DNA of 14,223 nucleotides from Phycisphaerales bacterium UBA2396 (GTDB lineage Bacteria; Planctomycetota; Phycisphaerae; Phycisphaerales; UBA1924): the NCBI GenBank assembly GCA_002343325.1, contig DDSG01000092.1, positions 1 through 14,223 on the forward strand. The letters run 5' to 3'. The position numbers and the translations under genes were made by a program. Of the stretch, positions 1 through 7,221 are shown in pieces. Numbering within the stretch: position 1 is the first letter of the stretch; each line of letters begins with the position of its first letter. The notes below the pieces were generated by a model. That model had not been told where the DNA came from, made no database searches, and worked only from the letters and a program-made list of their open reading frames with translations.

Positions 1-53
1 CCCGCCACCTCATTTCCCCGCCCCCGCCGACCCGGTGAGTTCCCACCACCTCG

Positions 54-59
54 TACCAT
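54..59 (+). promoter_or_regulatory. Putative -10 hexamer, leaderless start
   Basis: TACCAT lies exactly 6 nt before the ATG at 66. It matches the TANNNT core of a bacterial -10 box, and no Shine-Dalgarno sequence precedes the start, so transcription would begin at or next to the start codon. Two other genes in the window show the same spacing (10233-10238 and 14141-14146). No convincing -35 box is seen. The hexamer alone is weak evidence; the repeated spacing is what supports it. Confidence 0.4.
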
Positions 60-65
60 CACCCC

Positions 66-767
66 ATGACCCACGATCAGCGACCCGTCGCCGCAGACCT
101 TCGAACACTCTTCCCCATTCTCGGCCTCGTTGTCGGCCTCATCGCCATGGCTCTCGTCCCCGGGGTCGGCCTCAAAGGCCCCTTCCTCGGTGCCCTCATC
201 GGCCTGGTTCTGGGGCTCGTCCTCCAGTGGCAGATCTCTCGCTGGGCCGCCGACCTCCGCCAACGCATCGAAACCCACCTGGCCCCCATGCTCGCCTGGT
301 ACGCCGCCGTCCGCAAAACCATCGATCGCCTCCCCGCCGACCGCGCCAGACAACTCACCCTCGACCTCCTCCCCGCCTTCCTCGAACCCACCGACCGCCC
401 CTCCGATCCGCTCCCACCCGCCGCACACCCCACGCTCCGCGATTTCGCCGACACTTTCGCGGGCCTCGCCTTCGACGCCTCGGGCGCCATGATCCTCCCC
501 GCCGCCGACTCCACGCAATCCCCCACCCCACCCCAGGGCATCGTCATCCTCGCCGGAGGCGGCGAGGCCGCAACCATCGCCCGCGCCAACCTCACCTCCG
601 GCACCGTCGACGAAATCCACGCCCACAACGCCAACGCCCCGCTCGCCCAAGACCCCTTCCCCACCGTCTGGCACTGGTGCCTCTTCATCCTCCTCGATAC
701 CTACGAACACCCAGACGCCGACGCACTCATGCCCCAGGGCGCCCGCCTCGCCGACCGACCCAAGTAA
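66..767 (+). CDS. Hypothetical two-helix membrane protein
   Basis: A 233-residue protein that I cannot assign to a named family. Residues about 14-33 and 38-56 form two closely spaced hydrophobic helices rich in Gly, Leu and Val, joined by a short turn containing GVGLKGP. The rest (about 60-233) is soluble, with an Arg-rich stretch just after the second helix that suggests a cytoplasmic face. The C-terminal part contains a Gly-rich strand (about 180-187, ILAGGGEA). The ATG at 66 is preferred because the first helix follows soon after it, and because a -10-like hexamer sits 6 nt upstream with no ribosome site. The next gene starts 8 bp after the stop, so the two are probably co-transcribed. 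Codon use and the C-rich coding strand match the chromosomal flanks. The membrane call is firm; the function is unknown. Confidence 0.75.
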   Translation: MTHDQRPVAADLRTLFPILGLVVGLIAMALVPGVGLKGPFLGALIGLVLGLVLQWQISRWAADLRQRIETHLAPMLAWYAAVRKTIDRLPADRARQLTLDLLPAFLEPTDRPSDPLPPAAHPTLRDFADTFAGLAFDASGAMILPAADSTQSPTPPQGIVILAGGGEAATIARANLTSGTVDEIHAHNANAPLAQDPFPTVWHWCLFILLDTYEHPDADALMPQGARLADRPK

Positions 768-775
768 CCCCCACC

Positions 776-931
776 ATGAAAGACGGCTCCACCAACACCC
801 GCCGACTCCCAGGCCGCATCTGGGGCGACAGTCTTCTCAACAAACTCCCCGCCCGCTCAAGAAAAAAACGAAAGCGCCAGGCGAGCAAGGCCCGCCGCGC
901 TTTCCTCAAGCACGCCGATCACTCAACCTGA
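776..931 (+). CDS. Small highly basic hypothetical protein
   Basis: A 51-residue reading frame with ATG at 776, 8 bp after the previous stop and in another frame. The product is extremely basic: residues about 27-42 form a cluster of Arg and Lys (RSRKKRKRQASKARR), with no Cys and no membrane helix. Such a charge pattern suggests a nucleic-acid- or ribosome-binding protein, but no family is recognised. Support comes from its tight spacing behind the membrane-protein gene. Also, its AAA/AAG-rich lysine codons are not an obvious by-product of the C-rich background that creates Pro/Arg/His-rich artefact frames elsewhere. There is no Shine-Dalgarno site, so translation would depend on coupling. 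It could still be a chance frame. Confidence 0.5.
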   Translation: MKDGSTNTRRLPGRIWGDSLLNKLPARSRKKRKRQASKARRAFLKHADHST

Positions 932-940
932 TCCTCGCGC

Positions 941-1918
941 CTACGCCCCAGCCTTCACCGGAGCCTCCTTCTTCGGCTCAGGCTCCGCCCCTTTCGCACC
1001 TTCCACCCGCTTCGGCTTCCCCGTTGCTTGGTCCATCTCCGCCACCAGCCGGAACCCAACGTGCTGCCCGTCGCTCATCCACCACTGGCTCTTGGGGATC
1101 TGCGGGTCGGTCTTCTGCCAGTCACGCCGATACTCCGCCCGCGCCCCGATCTTCAGATCCTCCGCCTTGTCCTGCCACGACCCACCCTTCACCACCCGCT
1201 TCCCCTCCGACTCCTGCACCCACTCCGCCACGTTCCCGTGCACATCAAACAGCCCCCACGGATTCGCCCGCTTGCTCCCCACCGGGTGCGGCGATTCCTC
1301 GCTGTTCGCCTCGAACCACGCCACCCCATCAAGCTCCTTGTTCCCCTCGCCAACCTCGCCGAACCAATACCCCCCCGCTCGCCCGCTCTCCGTCCCACCC
1401 GCCGCCGCGTGCTCCCACTCCGCCTCCGTCGGCAGCCTGAACACGATCCCGCTCCGCGCGCTCAGCCACTTGCAATACTCCACCGCCGACCGATAGTGCA
1501 CGCAAATCGCCGCGTACCCCTGCACTCCAAACCCACAATCCGGCGGGATGTAAGGCCGGCTCGGCCTCGTCACCACGTCCGCCCCCAACGCCGCCAGACC
1601 CGCTTCGTCATCCTTCGCGTACAGGAACGGGTTGAACGCGTCCCACGTCACCTCCGTCCGCGACATGAAAAGCGGCTCGATCTTCTTCCCCTCGTCCCCC
1701 GGGATCGGCGTCAACTCCACCGCGAACGCCCCCGCCGGAATCTCCTGCTTGAACGCCTCCGCCCTCACACCTCCCACCACCACCTCCGCCGTCGCCGCAA
1801 CGCCGCCGGTACCCTTCTCCGGCTCCGCCAGCACCACCGCGGCAAGCCCCGCGCACACCACCACGGACCACGCCCCCATGACGCCCTTCGCCCGAACTTC
1901 GCTCGCCGCCATACTCAT
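941..1918 (-). CDS. Secreted FGE-fold (SUMF1-type) protein
   Basis: A 325-residue protein of the formylglycine-generating enzyme/SUMF1 fold. An N-terminal signal peptide has Arg9 and Lys11 before the hydrophobic core (about 15-31, ending VVLA), so it should be exported. Fold signatures appear in order: MSRTEVTW (85-92), RLPTEAEWEH (161-170), NPWGLFDVHGNVAEW (219-233), KGGSW (244-248) and VGFRLV (287-292). The Cys pair that does catalysis in true FGE lies in the segment between GGSW and GFR; here residues 249-286 contain no Cys. This is therefore more likely a binding or structural member than an active sulfatase-maturing enzyme. The tail after 293 is rich in Lys, Glu and Pro. The start at 1918 (or 1912) is chosen because it supplies the charged region of the signal peptide; the ATG at 1879 would lose it. 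The gene overlaps the divergent ApbE gene. Confidence 0.85.
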   Translation of the reverse strand: MSMAASEVRAKGVMGAWSVVVCAGLAAVVLAEPEKGTGGVAATAEVVVGGVRAEAFKQEIPAGAFAVELTPIPGDEGKKIEPLFMSRTEVTWDAFNPFLYAKDDEAGLAALGADVVTRPSRPYIPPDCGFGVQGYAAICVHYRSAVEYCKWLSARSGIVFRLPTEAEWEHAAAGGTESGRAGGYWFGEVGEGNKELDGVAWFEANSEESPHPVGSKRANPWGLFDVHGNVAEWVQESEGKRVVKGGSWQDKAEDLKIGARAEYRRDWQKTDPQIPKSQWWMSDGQHVGFRLVAEMDQATGKPKRVEGAKGAEPEPKKEAPVKAGA

Positions 1919-2942
1919 GTGCTCCCTCATGCTTCCCGCCTGCGCTCCCGCGGGCGATCGTCCGATCGTCTCCGCCCCCTCCGCTCCTGTCCCCCCAGAA
2001 CGCCACGAATTCGTCCGCGTCCAGATGGGCGTCCAATCCCGCATCACAGTGTATTCGTGGGACCCCGCCGCCGCGAGAGACGCCGCCGCCGCCGCCTTCG
2101 ACCGCATCAACGCCCTCGAATCCTCCTTCACCGACTACCGCCCAGACAGCGAGCTCTCTCGCCTCTCCGACCACGCCGGCAAAGGCCCACTCCCCATCTC
2201 CCCAGACCTCTTCTCCATCCTCTCACTCTCCAAACAACTCTCCTCCGACTCCGCCGGGGCCTTCGACATCACCGTCGGCCGCTCCGTCGCCCTCTGGCGC
2301 CAGGCTCGCCGATCCTCAACACTCCCACCTCAATCCGAAATCAACGACGCCCTCGCCACCATCGGCTCCTCCACCCTCATCCTCGACACAGACGCCCGCA
2401 CCGCCGCCCTCACCCGCCCCGGCACACGCCTCGACCTCGGCGGCATCGGCAAAGGCTTCGCCGCGCAAGCCGCCCTCGACCTCCTCTGCTCACGAGGCCT
2501 CTCCGCCGCCTGCGTCGCTCTCGCCGGAGACATCGTCGTCGGCGACCCGCCCCCGGGCCAAACCGGATGGCGCGTCGCCGCCGACAGCGAACAGCCAGGC
2601 TCCTCGCCCCTCGTCCTCCTCCTCGCCAACGCCGCCATCTCCACCTCGGGCGACACCGAACAATTCATCGACATCAACGGCCAACGCTTCAGCCACGTCA
2701 TGGACCCGCGCACCGGGCTCGGCCTCACCACCCGCCGCTCCGTCACTGTCGTCGCCGACCGCGGCGAAATTGCCGACGCACTCTCCACCGCCGCCTGCAT
2801 CCTGGGCGAAGACGCCAGCGCCACGCTCATCGCAAAGCACCGCGCCGCCGCAGTCTTTACCACCGCGGCCGCCGACAATCCCGCACGCTCCACCATCGAC
2901 CCCACCCGCCGGCTCCGATTCCCTACCGAAGCTCGCGAATAA
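1878..2942 (+). CDS. apbE: FAD:protein FMN transferase lipoprotein (ApbE)
   Basis: A 354-residue ApbE-family protein. The known family reaction is covalent transfer of FMN from FAD to Thr/Ser of target flavoproteins such as Nqr/Rnf subunits, outside the cytoplasmic membrane. A lipoprotein signal is visible: a short basic region, a hydrophobic core and LPAC with the lipid-accepting Cys at 22. Family motifs in order are MGVQSRITVY (50-59), GAFDITVG (127-134), LDLGGIGKGFAAQ (185-197), AGDIVVGD (216-223), STSGD (255-259) and HVMDPRTG (273-280). ADALSTAACILG (299-310) is the usual C-terminal family motif. Length is typical for the family. The start at 1878 is the only ATG that gives a proper lipobox distance. 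Its 5' end overlaps the divergent FGE-fold gene by 41 bp and its 3' end overlaps the convergent esterase gene by 20 bp. No Nqr or Rnf gene is nearby, so the substrate is unknown. Confidence 0.95.
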   Translation: MTPFARTSLAAILMCSLMLPACAPAGDRPIVSAPSAPVPPERHEFVRVQMGVQSRITVYSWDPAAARDAAAAAFDRINALESSFTDYRPDSELSRLSDHAGKGPLPISPDLFSILSLSKQLSSDSAGAFDITVGRSVALWRQARRSSTLPPQSEINDALATIGSSTLILDTDARTAALTRPGTRLDLGGIGKGFAAQAALDLLCSRGLSAACVALAGDIVVGDPPPGQTGWRVAADSEQPGSSPLVLLLANAAISTSGDTEQFIDINGQRFSHVMDPRTGLGLTTRRSVTVVADRGEIADALSTAACILGEDASATLIAKHRAAAVFTTAAADNPARSTIDPTRRLRFPTEARE

Positions 2943-5900
2943 ACACGTTCGCAAACTCGATCGGATCCCCGTGGCTCTGCAGCGCGATCGGCCCCTCGCT
3001 CGCCACGCCCGGCAACCGCGCCTCCTCAATCACCAACTCCCCATTCAGCCGCACCGTCAACCGGTCACCCTTCATCACCACGTGGAACCGGTTCCACTCC
3101 CCCAGCGGACGATCCGCCTTCTTCCTCGGCGTCACCGCCGCCCTCACCTCCGCAGGCATCTCCGGATTCGTCCGGTACCCATACACCTCGCCCGACCCCA
3201 CAGGCCAGCACCAGATGTTCACCTGGCTCTTCTCATTCCCCCTCAGGTAAATCCCGCTGTCACCAGCGTCCATCACCTTCACCATCTTCCCCTCAACCCC
3301 GTCCGCACCGATCTCCGGCCGCTCCACTTCCCGAGGCTTGCCCGTCAGCCGCCAATCCGCGATCAACTCAAAGTCCGCGTACGACCGCTCCGTCCACAGG
3401 TGCGACGCCTTCCCATCAAACCGCAGCACCCAATCACTCGGCACCCAGTGCTTCGCGATCTCCGCATCCACCCGCCAGCCCGCCAGATTCTCCCCGTTGT
3501 ACAACGCCGTCCACCCCTCCGACGCCGACGCCACCATCCCCTCGCCCAAACTCCCGGACCCCGGCAACTCCCGGATCCGGATCGCCCGAAACTCAATCGG
3601 CGTCCCCTCGCTCTCCAGGCAGATGTACCCCTTCCGCGGCGACACATTCTTCCCCCGCGTCACCACCTTCCCGTTCACCGCCAGACTGATCACCCCATCC
3701 ACACACTCCACCCGATAGTGATTCCAGTGCGGGCTCGGATGCATCCGACGCTCCGTCGGAAACGCACGATCGCCGCCCCTCCCATTCTCCGGCGTCATCC
3801 TCGCCCCATGAATCGGAAAGATGTCCCCGTCGCTCGTGAACCAGTCCGCCTCCAGCCCGTCCATCACCTGCACCTCAACACTCCGCGTAAACGGCACGCC
3901 CCGCGCCGTCAGACCGTCCGACCACACAAACAGCCCCGCGTTCCCACCCGCCGTCAGGTGCCGCCACTCCAGCTCCAGCACAAAGTTCTCGTACATCTTC
4001 TCCGTCCGCATCACGCCCGTTGGCTTCCCCGTGCACGTGATCACCGCCCCGCCATCCTCGTCCTTCCCCACGCCCCACGTCGTCGGCCCGCAGTTCACAT
4101 TCACCCACCCCGCCAAATCCTTCCCGTTGAACAAGTCCACAAACCCCGCCTCTCGCCCGCGATACCCCGGCACCGCCGCCGAGTAGTTCATCTTCGCCGA
4201 GCCATCCGCCCAATCGTCCGACCGGAAAGGCGACGCCGGCAGCCCCTCCTTATTGAACAAGTTCGGCTCCGCAATGTCCGACCACCCAAACCGCACCGCC
4301 CGCGGCTCCTTCACCCGATCGCTCTTCACCACCACCACGTCCCCCTCGATCACCGCCTCCGCCGGCACAAACACCTTGTCCTCGCCCGCGATCATCCACT
4401 GCGTCAACGCCCCGCCCCGCGCCACCAGCCCCGACCCCACGTGGTCAAACGACACCCGCGCCGACCCGCCGCCAAACGACACCTGCTTCGCGATCGGCCC
4501 GCTCTTGACCACCCCCGCCTTCCCATACGTATCCGCCAACGCCCACAAGCTCAGCCGCCGACCGACCTCCGCCTTGTTCCGCGGATGAATGTCCGCAACG
4601 TTCCCGATATCCGTCGTCACCACCATCCCCGTCCCCGGCAACTCCAGCGCACTCGCCTGACCCTCCCGAACCCGCGCCAGCCACTCCGTGTTCCCCACAT
4701 ACCGGAACGGCGCCAACTGCACGAAGTAAAACGGCATCCCCTCCACCCCAAACGCCCCACGCCAATCCGCGATCAACCCCTTGAACAACCGCCCATACAA
4801 CGCGTGCTCATCCCGATTGCTCTCCCCCTGATACCACAGCACGCCCCTGGGCGTCATCGGCGCAATCGTCGCCACCATCCCGTTGTACAACCCCGTCACC
4901 GTCGCCGCCGGGTTCATCTGAGGCGTCTCCGGAATCCCCGGCAGTTCCCCCATCGCCGCACCCTTCAGATACCTCCACTCACGCGCCAGCGAAACCCCCT
5001 TCATCCCCGCCGGCGTCAGACTCATCTCCTCCGCCTTCCCGTTGATCCCGCCCAACCCCGCCGTGTCCAGCATCCGCACCGCCACCACGTTCCGACCCGC
5101 CCGCAGCACCCCCGCCGGCACCTCGTACCGCCTCGACACAGACCACTTCCCATCCTCGCGCGTCGAGCCCACCCGAACGCCGTTCACCCACGCATCATCC
5201 CGATCATCAATCGCCCCCAGCGACAGCACCCCGGCCTTCCCCGCCGCCTCCGCGGGCAACTCCACCGCCACCCGGAAATACACCACGCCGTCAAACCGAT
5301 CCAACCCCTCCGGCCCAAGCGACGCCGGCAGCCCCATTACCTTCCATGACGAATCGTCAAACTCCGCCTTGGGCCACTCCGCTCCAACCTTCGGCCCGCG
5401 CTGATCCAGCCCGTCCCACCACGCCGCCCGCGCACGCTCCGTCACCTGCCCGCGCTCGTTGGGGTCACGCGACATCCGCACCAGTTCCAGCCGCTCCTTC
5501 ATCTCCGGGAACGCCGACAACGCCCCCGCGCTCATCCACGCCTCCGCCCGTGTCCCCCCCCAGTCGCAACTGATCAGCCCCACCGGCACGCCCACCTCGC
5601 GCCGGATCTCACGCGCAAACGCGTACCCCACCGCGCTGAACCCCGCAACGCTCTGCGGGTGCGCCGCCGACCACGACCCCGTATTGTCCGCCCGCGGCGT
5701 CAAACTCATCACGTTCTCAACCGTGAAAAGCCGGATCTGCCCATCATTGGCCCCCGCGATCGTCTCCTTCGCGCCATCCGAGGCCGACACGGGCCACTCC
5801 ATGTTCGATTGCCCCCCGCACACCCACACCTCCCCGATCAAGACGTCCGACACGCGCGTCTCGCCACCATCCCACGCCACGCTGAACCACTGAGGCCCCT

Positions 5901-6171
5901 TCGCCTCCGCGGCCGTCGGCGTCTTCAGCTTCACCACAAACCGCCCGTCGCTCGCCGCCTTCCCCTCCGCCTTCGCGCCCCACGACGACGTCACACGCAC
6001 CGCCTCGCCCGCGCTCGCAAACCCGAATATCGCCGCCTCCGTCCCCTGCTGCAGCACGCACCCGTCCGACAACACCCGCGGCAGCCTCACATCACCCCAC
6101 GCCTCCCCACACATCCCAGCGCCCATCACCCCGCACAACGCCGCAACCGCCGTCCACGAGCTCCGCTGCAT
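2923..6171 (-). CDS. Sialate O-acetylesterase fused to two DUF1080 domains
   Basis: A 1082-residue exported protein with an N-terminal signal peptide (about 1-26, ending EAWG). Residues about 27-640 are a sialate O-acetylesterase (SASA/SGNH) module. It has GGQSNMEWP (119-127) with nucleophile Ser122, WYQGESN (446-452), and DIHP (527-530) carrying the likely Asp/His pair. A jelly-roll-like insertion with DDAWVNGVRVGS lies at about 290-385. Two DUF1080 (3-keto-disaccharide hydrolase-type, LamG-like) domains follow: about 676-868 (FVDLFNGKDLAGW to FRAIRIREL) and 884-1082 (WTALYNGENLAGW to FANVFIREL). It probably removes acetyl groups from, and then cleaves, a decorated glycan outside the cytoplasm. 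AGGAG lies 6 nt before the ATG and a -10-like TATGCT lies at 6208-6213 (minus). The gene is monocistronic and converges on apbE. Confidence 0.95.
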   Translation of the reverse strand: MQRSSWTAVAALCGVMGAGMCGEAWGDVRLPRVLSDGCVLQQGTEAAIFGFASAGEAVRVTSSWGAKAEGKAASDGRFVVKLKTPTAAEAKGPQWFSVAWDGGETRVSDVLIGEVWVCGGQSNMEWPVSASDGAKETIAGANDGQIRLFTVENVMSLTPRADNTGSWSAAHPQSVAGFSAVGYAFAREIRREVGVPVGLISCDWGGTRAEAWMSAGALSAFPEMKERLELVRMSRDPNERGQVTERARAAWWDGLDQRGPKVGAEWPKAEFDDSSWKVMGLPASLGPEGLDRFDGVVYFRVAVELPAEAAGKAGVLSLGAIDDRDDAWVNGVRVGSTREDGKWSVSRRYEVPAGVLRAGRNVVAVRMLDTAGLGGINGKAEEMSLTPAGMKGVSLAREWRYLKGAAMGELPGIPETPQMNPAATVTGLYNGMVATIAPMTPRGVLWYQGESNRDEHALYGRLFKGLIADWRGAFGVEGMPFYFVQLAPFRYVGNTEWLARVREGQASALELPGTGMVVTTDIGNVADIHPRNKAEVGRRLSLWALADTYGKAGVVKSGPIAKQVSFGGGSARVSFDHVGSGLVARGGALTQWMIAGEDKVFVPAEAVIEGDVVVVKSDRVKEPRAVRFGWSDIAEPNLFNKEGLPASPFRSDDWADGSAKMNYSAAVPGYRGREAGFVDLFNGKDLAGWVNVNCGPTTWGVGKDEDGGAVITCTGKPTGVMRTEKMYENFVLELEWRHLTAGGNAGLFVWSDGLTARGVPFTRSVEVQVMDGLEADWFTSDGDIFPIHGARMTPENGRGGDRAFPTERRMHPSPHWNHYRVECVDGVISLAVNGKVVTRGKNVSPRKGYICLESEGTPIEFRAIRIRELPGSGSLGEGMVASASEGWTALYNGENLAGWRVDAEIAKHWVPSDWVLRFDGKASHLWTERSYADFELIADWRLTGKPREVERPEIGADGVEGKMVKVMDAGDSGIYLRGNEKSQVNIWCWPVGSGEVYGYRTNPEMPAEVRAAVTPRKKADRPLGEWNRFHVVMKGDRLTVRLNGELVIEEARLPGVASEGPIALQSHGDPIEFANVFIRELR

Positions 6172-6334
6172 GCCACGCTCCTGAGCAAACCCACATCACC
6201 CGCGCGCAGCATACCACCACACCCATTCCTGACCCCTTCCGCACGCCCTGTGAGTTCTCACCCCCGATTGCCCGCCACCACCAACTACGGTTTGTCCCGG
6301 CTGGGTACCATCCGGACACCGAGGACGTACAGCA
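6172..6334. promoter_or_regulatory. Divergent intergenic region
   Basis: This 163-bp spacer separates the minus-strand esterase gene from the plus-strand NotI remnant and contains the left edge of the compositional island. For the esterase, TATGCT (6208-6213, minus) is a plausible -10 box, giving a leader of about 30 nt with an AGGAG ribosome site. For the remnant, TACCAT (6306-6311) is a weak -10 candidate and GAGGA (6321-6325) is a ribosome site 9 nt before the ATG at 6335. No clear -35 boxes, attachment site or inverted repeat was seen. Confidence 0.4.
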
Positions 6335-6586
6335 ATGGCCAAACAACCGCTCGCCGAAGCATTCGGATATCCGATCAACAATCACAGCCCCGAGGCGAAG
6401 CGGTGCCGCGACAACGCGCTCTGTCCGTTCGGCAACAAGGTTCCCAACTGCACCAAGGACAAGGCGAACAACCCACTGGGGGTATGCAGCATCCTCGACG
6501 GGACCGACGTGATTATCACGTGCCCTGTGCGGTTCCGCGAGAAGCGGATTATTGCCGAGGACGCTGCCGCGAAGCTGGCAGCGTGA
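6335..6586 (+). pseudogene. NotI-family restriction endonuclease, N-terminal remnant
   Basis: An 83-residue fragment matching the N-terminal metal-binding part of NotI-type restriction endonucleases. NotI carries an iron site made by four Cys before its catalytic domain. The same order is visible here: FG (10-11), CPF with Cys30, Cys39 in NCTK, Cys51 in LGVC, and Cys63 in ITCPVRF, followed by AEDAA (74-78), after which the frame ends. NotI itself is several times longer, so the whole PD-(D/E)XK catalytic part is missing and the product cannot cut DNA. A proper GAGGA ribosome site sits 9 nt upstream of the ATG, so the fragment may still be made. The stop lies 44 bp before the REP/RAYT element, so insertion with deletion probably removed the rest. 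The family call rests on recalled motifs rather than a search. Confidence 0.7.
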
Positions 6587-6630
6587 GGTGCCTTAGCGCG
6601 AGAAGCGCGAGAGCAGACCGTGCCGGTCTT

Positions 6631-6734
6631 CGCCCCAACGGGGCGCAGGGGTGTAGCCACGGGTGAAGCCCGCGCTTCGCGGGCGAAACCCGTGGAAGGG
6701 TGCGTCTTCTCCTTGACCTGCCCCGGAGGGGCAG
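6631..6734 (+). repeat. Left REP unit of the RAYT element
   Basis: Three hairpins occur in a row. The first is the outer CGCCCC-AAC-GGGGCG (6631-6645). After GGGGTGTAG (6648-6656) comes a long two-part stem in which CCACGGGT (6657-6664) pairs with ACCCGTGG (6688-6695), enclosing the perfect 7-bp stem GCCCGCG/CGCGGGC (6668-6684). The two stems are separated by opposed GAA triplets. The third is CTGCCCC-GGA-GGGGCAG (6718-6734). This order is mirrored on the other side of the transposase gene. Confidence 0.88.
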
Positions 6735-6759
6735 AGGAATCACGGCATCACAAGCCCGC

Positions 6760-7212
6760 TTAGTCAAACGCGTACTTCTCGTCGAACTCCACGCCATGAG
6801 CGCGGAGAATCCGCAACAACTCCGACTTGAAGTCTTCCTTCTTGTGATGCTCGGCTTGGCCGCCGATGTACTTCTTCACGGCTTCTTCCTGCGACTTGCT
6901 GACGGAGAAGACGCTGTAACCCTCCTGCCACGCGAACTCGGCCAGCTTCGGATACGTGTCGTTTACCCACTTCGATGAACGAGCTTTGACCGTGCGCATC
7001 AGATCCGAGATCGAGCCGTCGGGCCGCCACCGCATGTAGATGTGGACGTGGTCCTCGACGCCGCCGATGTCGTAGAGCACACCCTTCTCAGCCCGGACGA
7101 TGCCGCCGATGTAGGGATAGAGGCGTTCAGCGACGTCTGCCGTGATCCACGGAGCGCGGCCCTTGGTCGAAAAGACGACATGGAGCAAGAGTTGGGAGTA
7201 AGTGCCGGGCAT
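6760..7212 (-). CDS. REP-associated Y1 transposase (RAYT, IS200-like)
   Basis: A 150-residue Y1/HUH single-strand transposase. The HUH motif is HVH at 55-57 (in EDHVHIYMRW) and the catalytic Tyr is Tyr115 in YIGGQ (115-119), followed by EHHKK, all typical of the IS200/RAYT family. The start MPGTYSQLLLHVVFSTKGR is the family's usual N-terminus and has an AAGGA site 7 nt upstream, so the longer upstream frame is rejected. The protein is expected to nick and rejoin single-stranded DNA at REP hairpins; the flanking inverted hairpins are its likely substrates. A perfect 8-bp stem (TTCGCCCC/GGGGCGAA, 7222-7240) abuts the ribosome site and could limit translation. All catalytic residues are present, so the gene looks intact. 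Its base composition is more balanced than the chromosomal flanks. Confidence 0.95.
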   Translation of the reverse strand: MPGTYSQLLLHVVFSTKGRAPWITADVAERLYPYIGGIVRAEKGVLYDIGGVEDHVHIYMRWRPDGSISDLMRTVKARSSKWVNDTYPKLAEFAWQEGYSVFSVSKSQEEAVKKYIGGQAEHHKKEDFKSELLRILRAHGVEFDEKYAFD

Positions 7213-7221
7213 CGGGAATCC

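Noticed and set aside
35..775. Upstream extension of the small basic gene through the membrane-protein gene
   Set aside because: The translation is Arg/Pro/His low-complexity and lies in a shifted frame of the real membrane protein; only the part from 776 is plausible.
1028..3250. Very long plus-strand open frame opposite the FGE-fold gene and out of frame with apbE
   Set aside because: The translation is a low-complexity Arg/Pro/His mixture with no motif. It is a by-product of the C-rich plus strand, in which stop codons are rare.
2770..5349. Long plus-strand open frame (over 850 codons) antisense to the esterase fusion
   Set aside because: It has the same Arg/Pro/His-rich artefact composition, while the minus strand encodes recognisable domains throughout.
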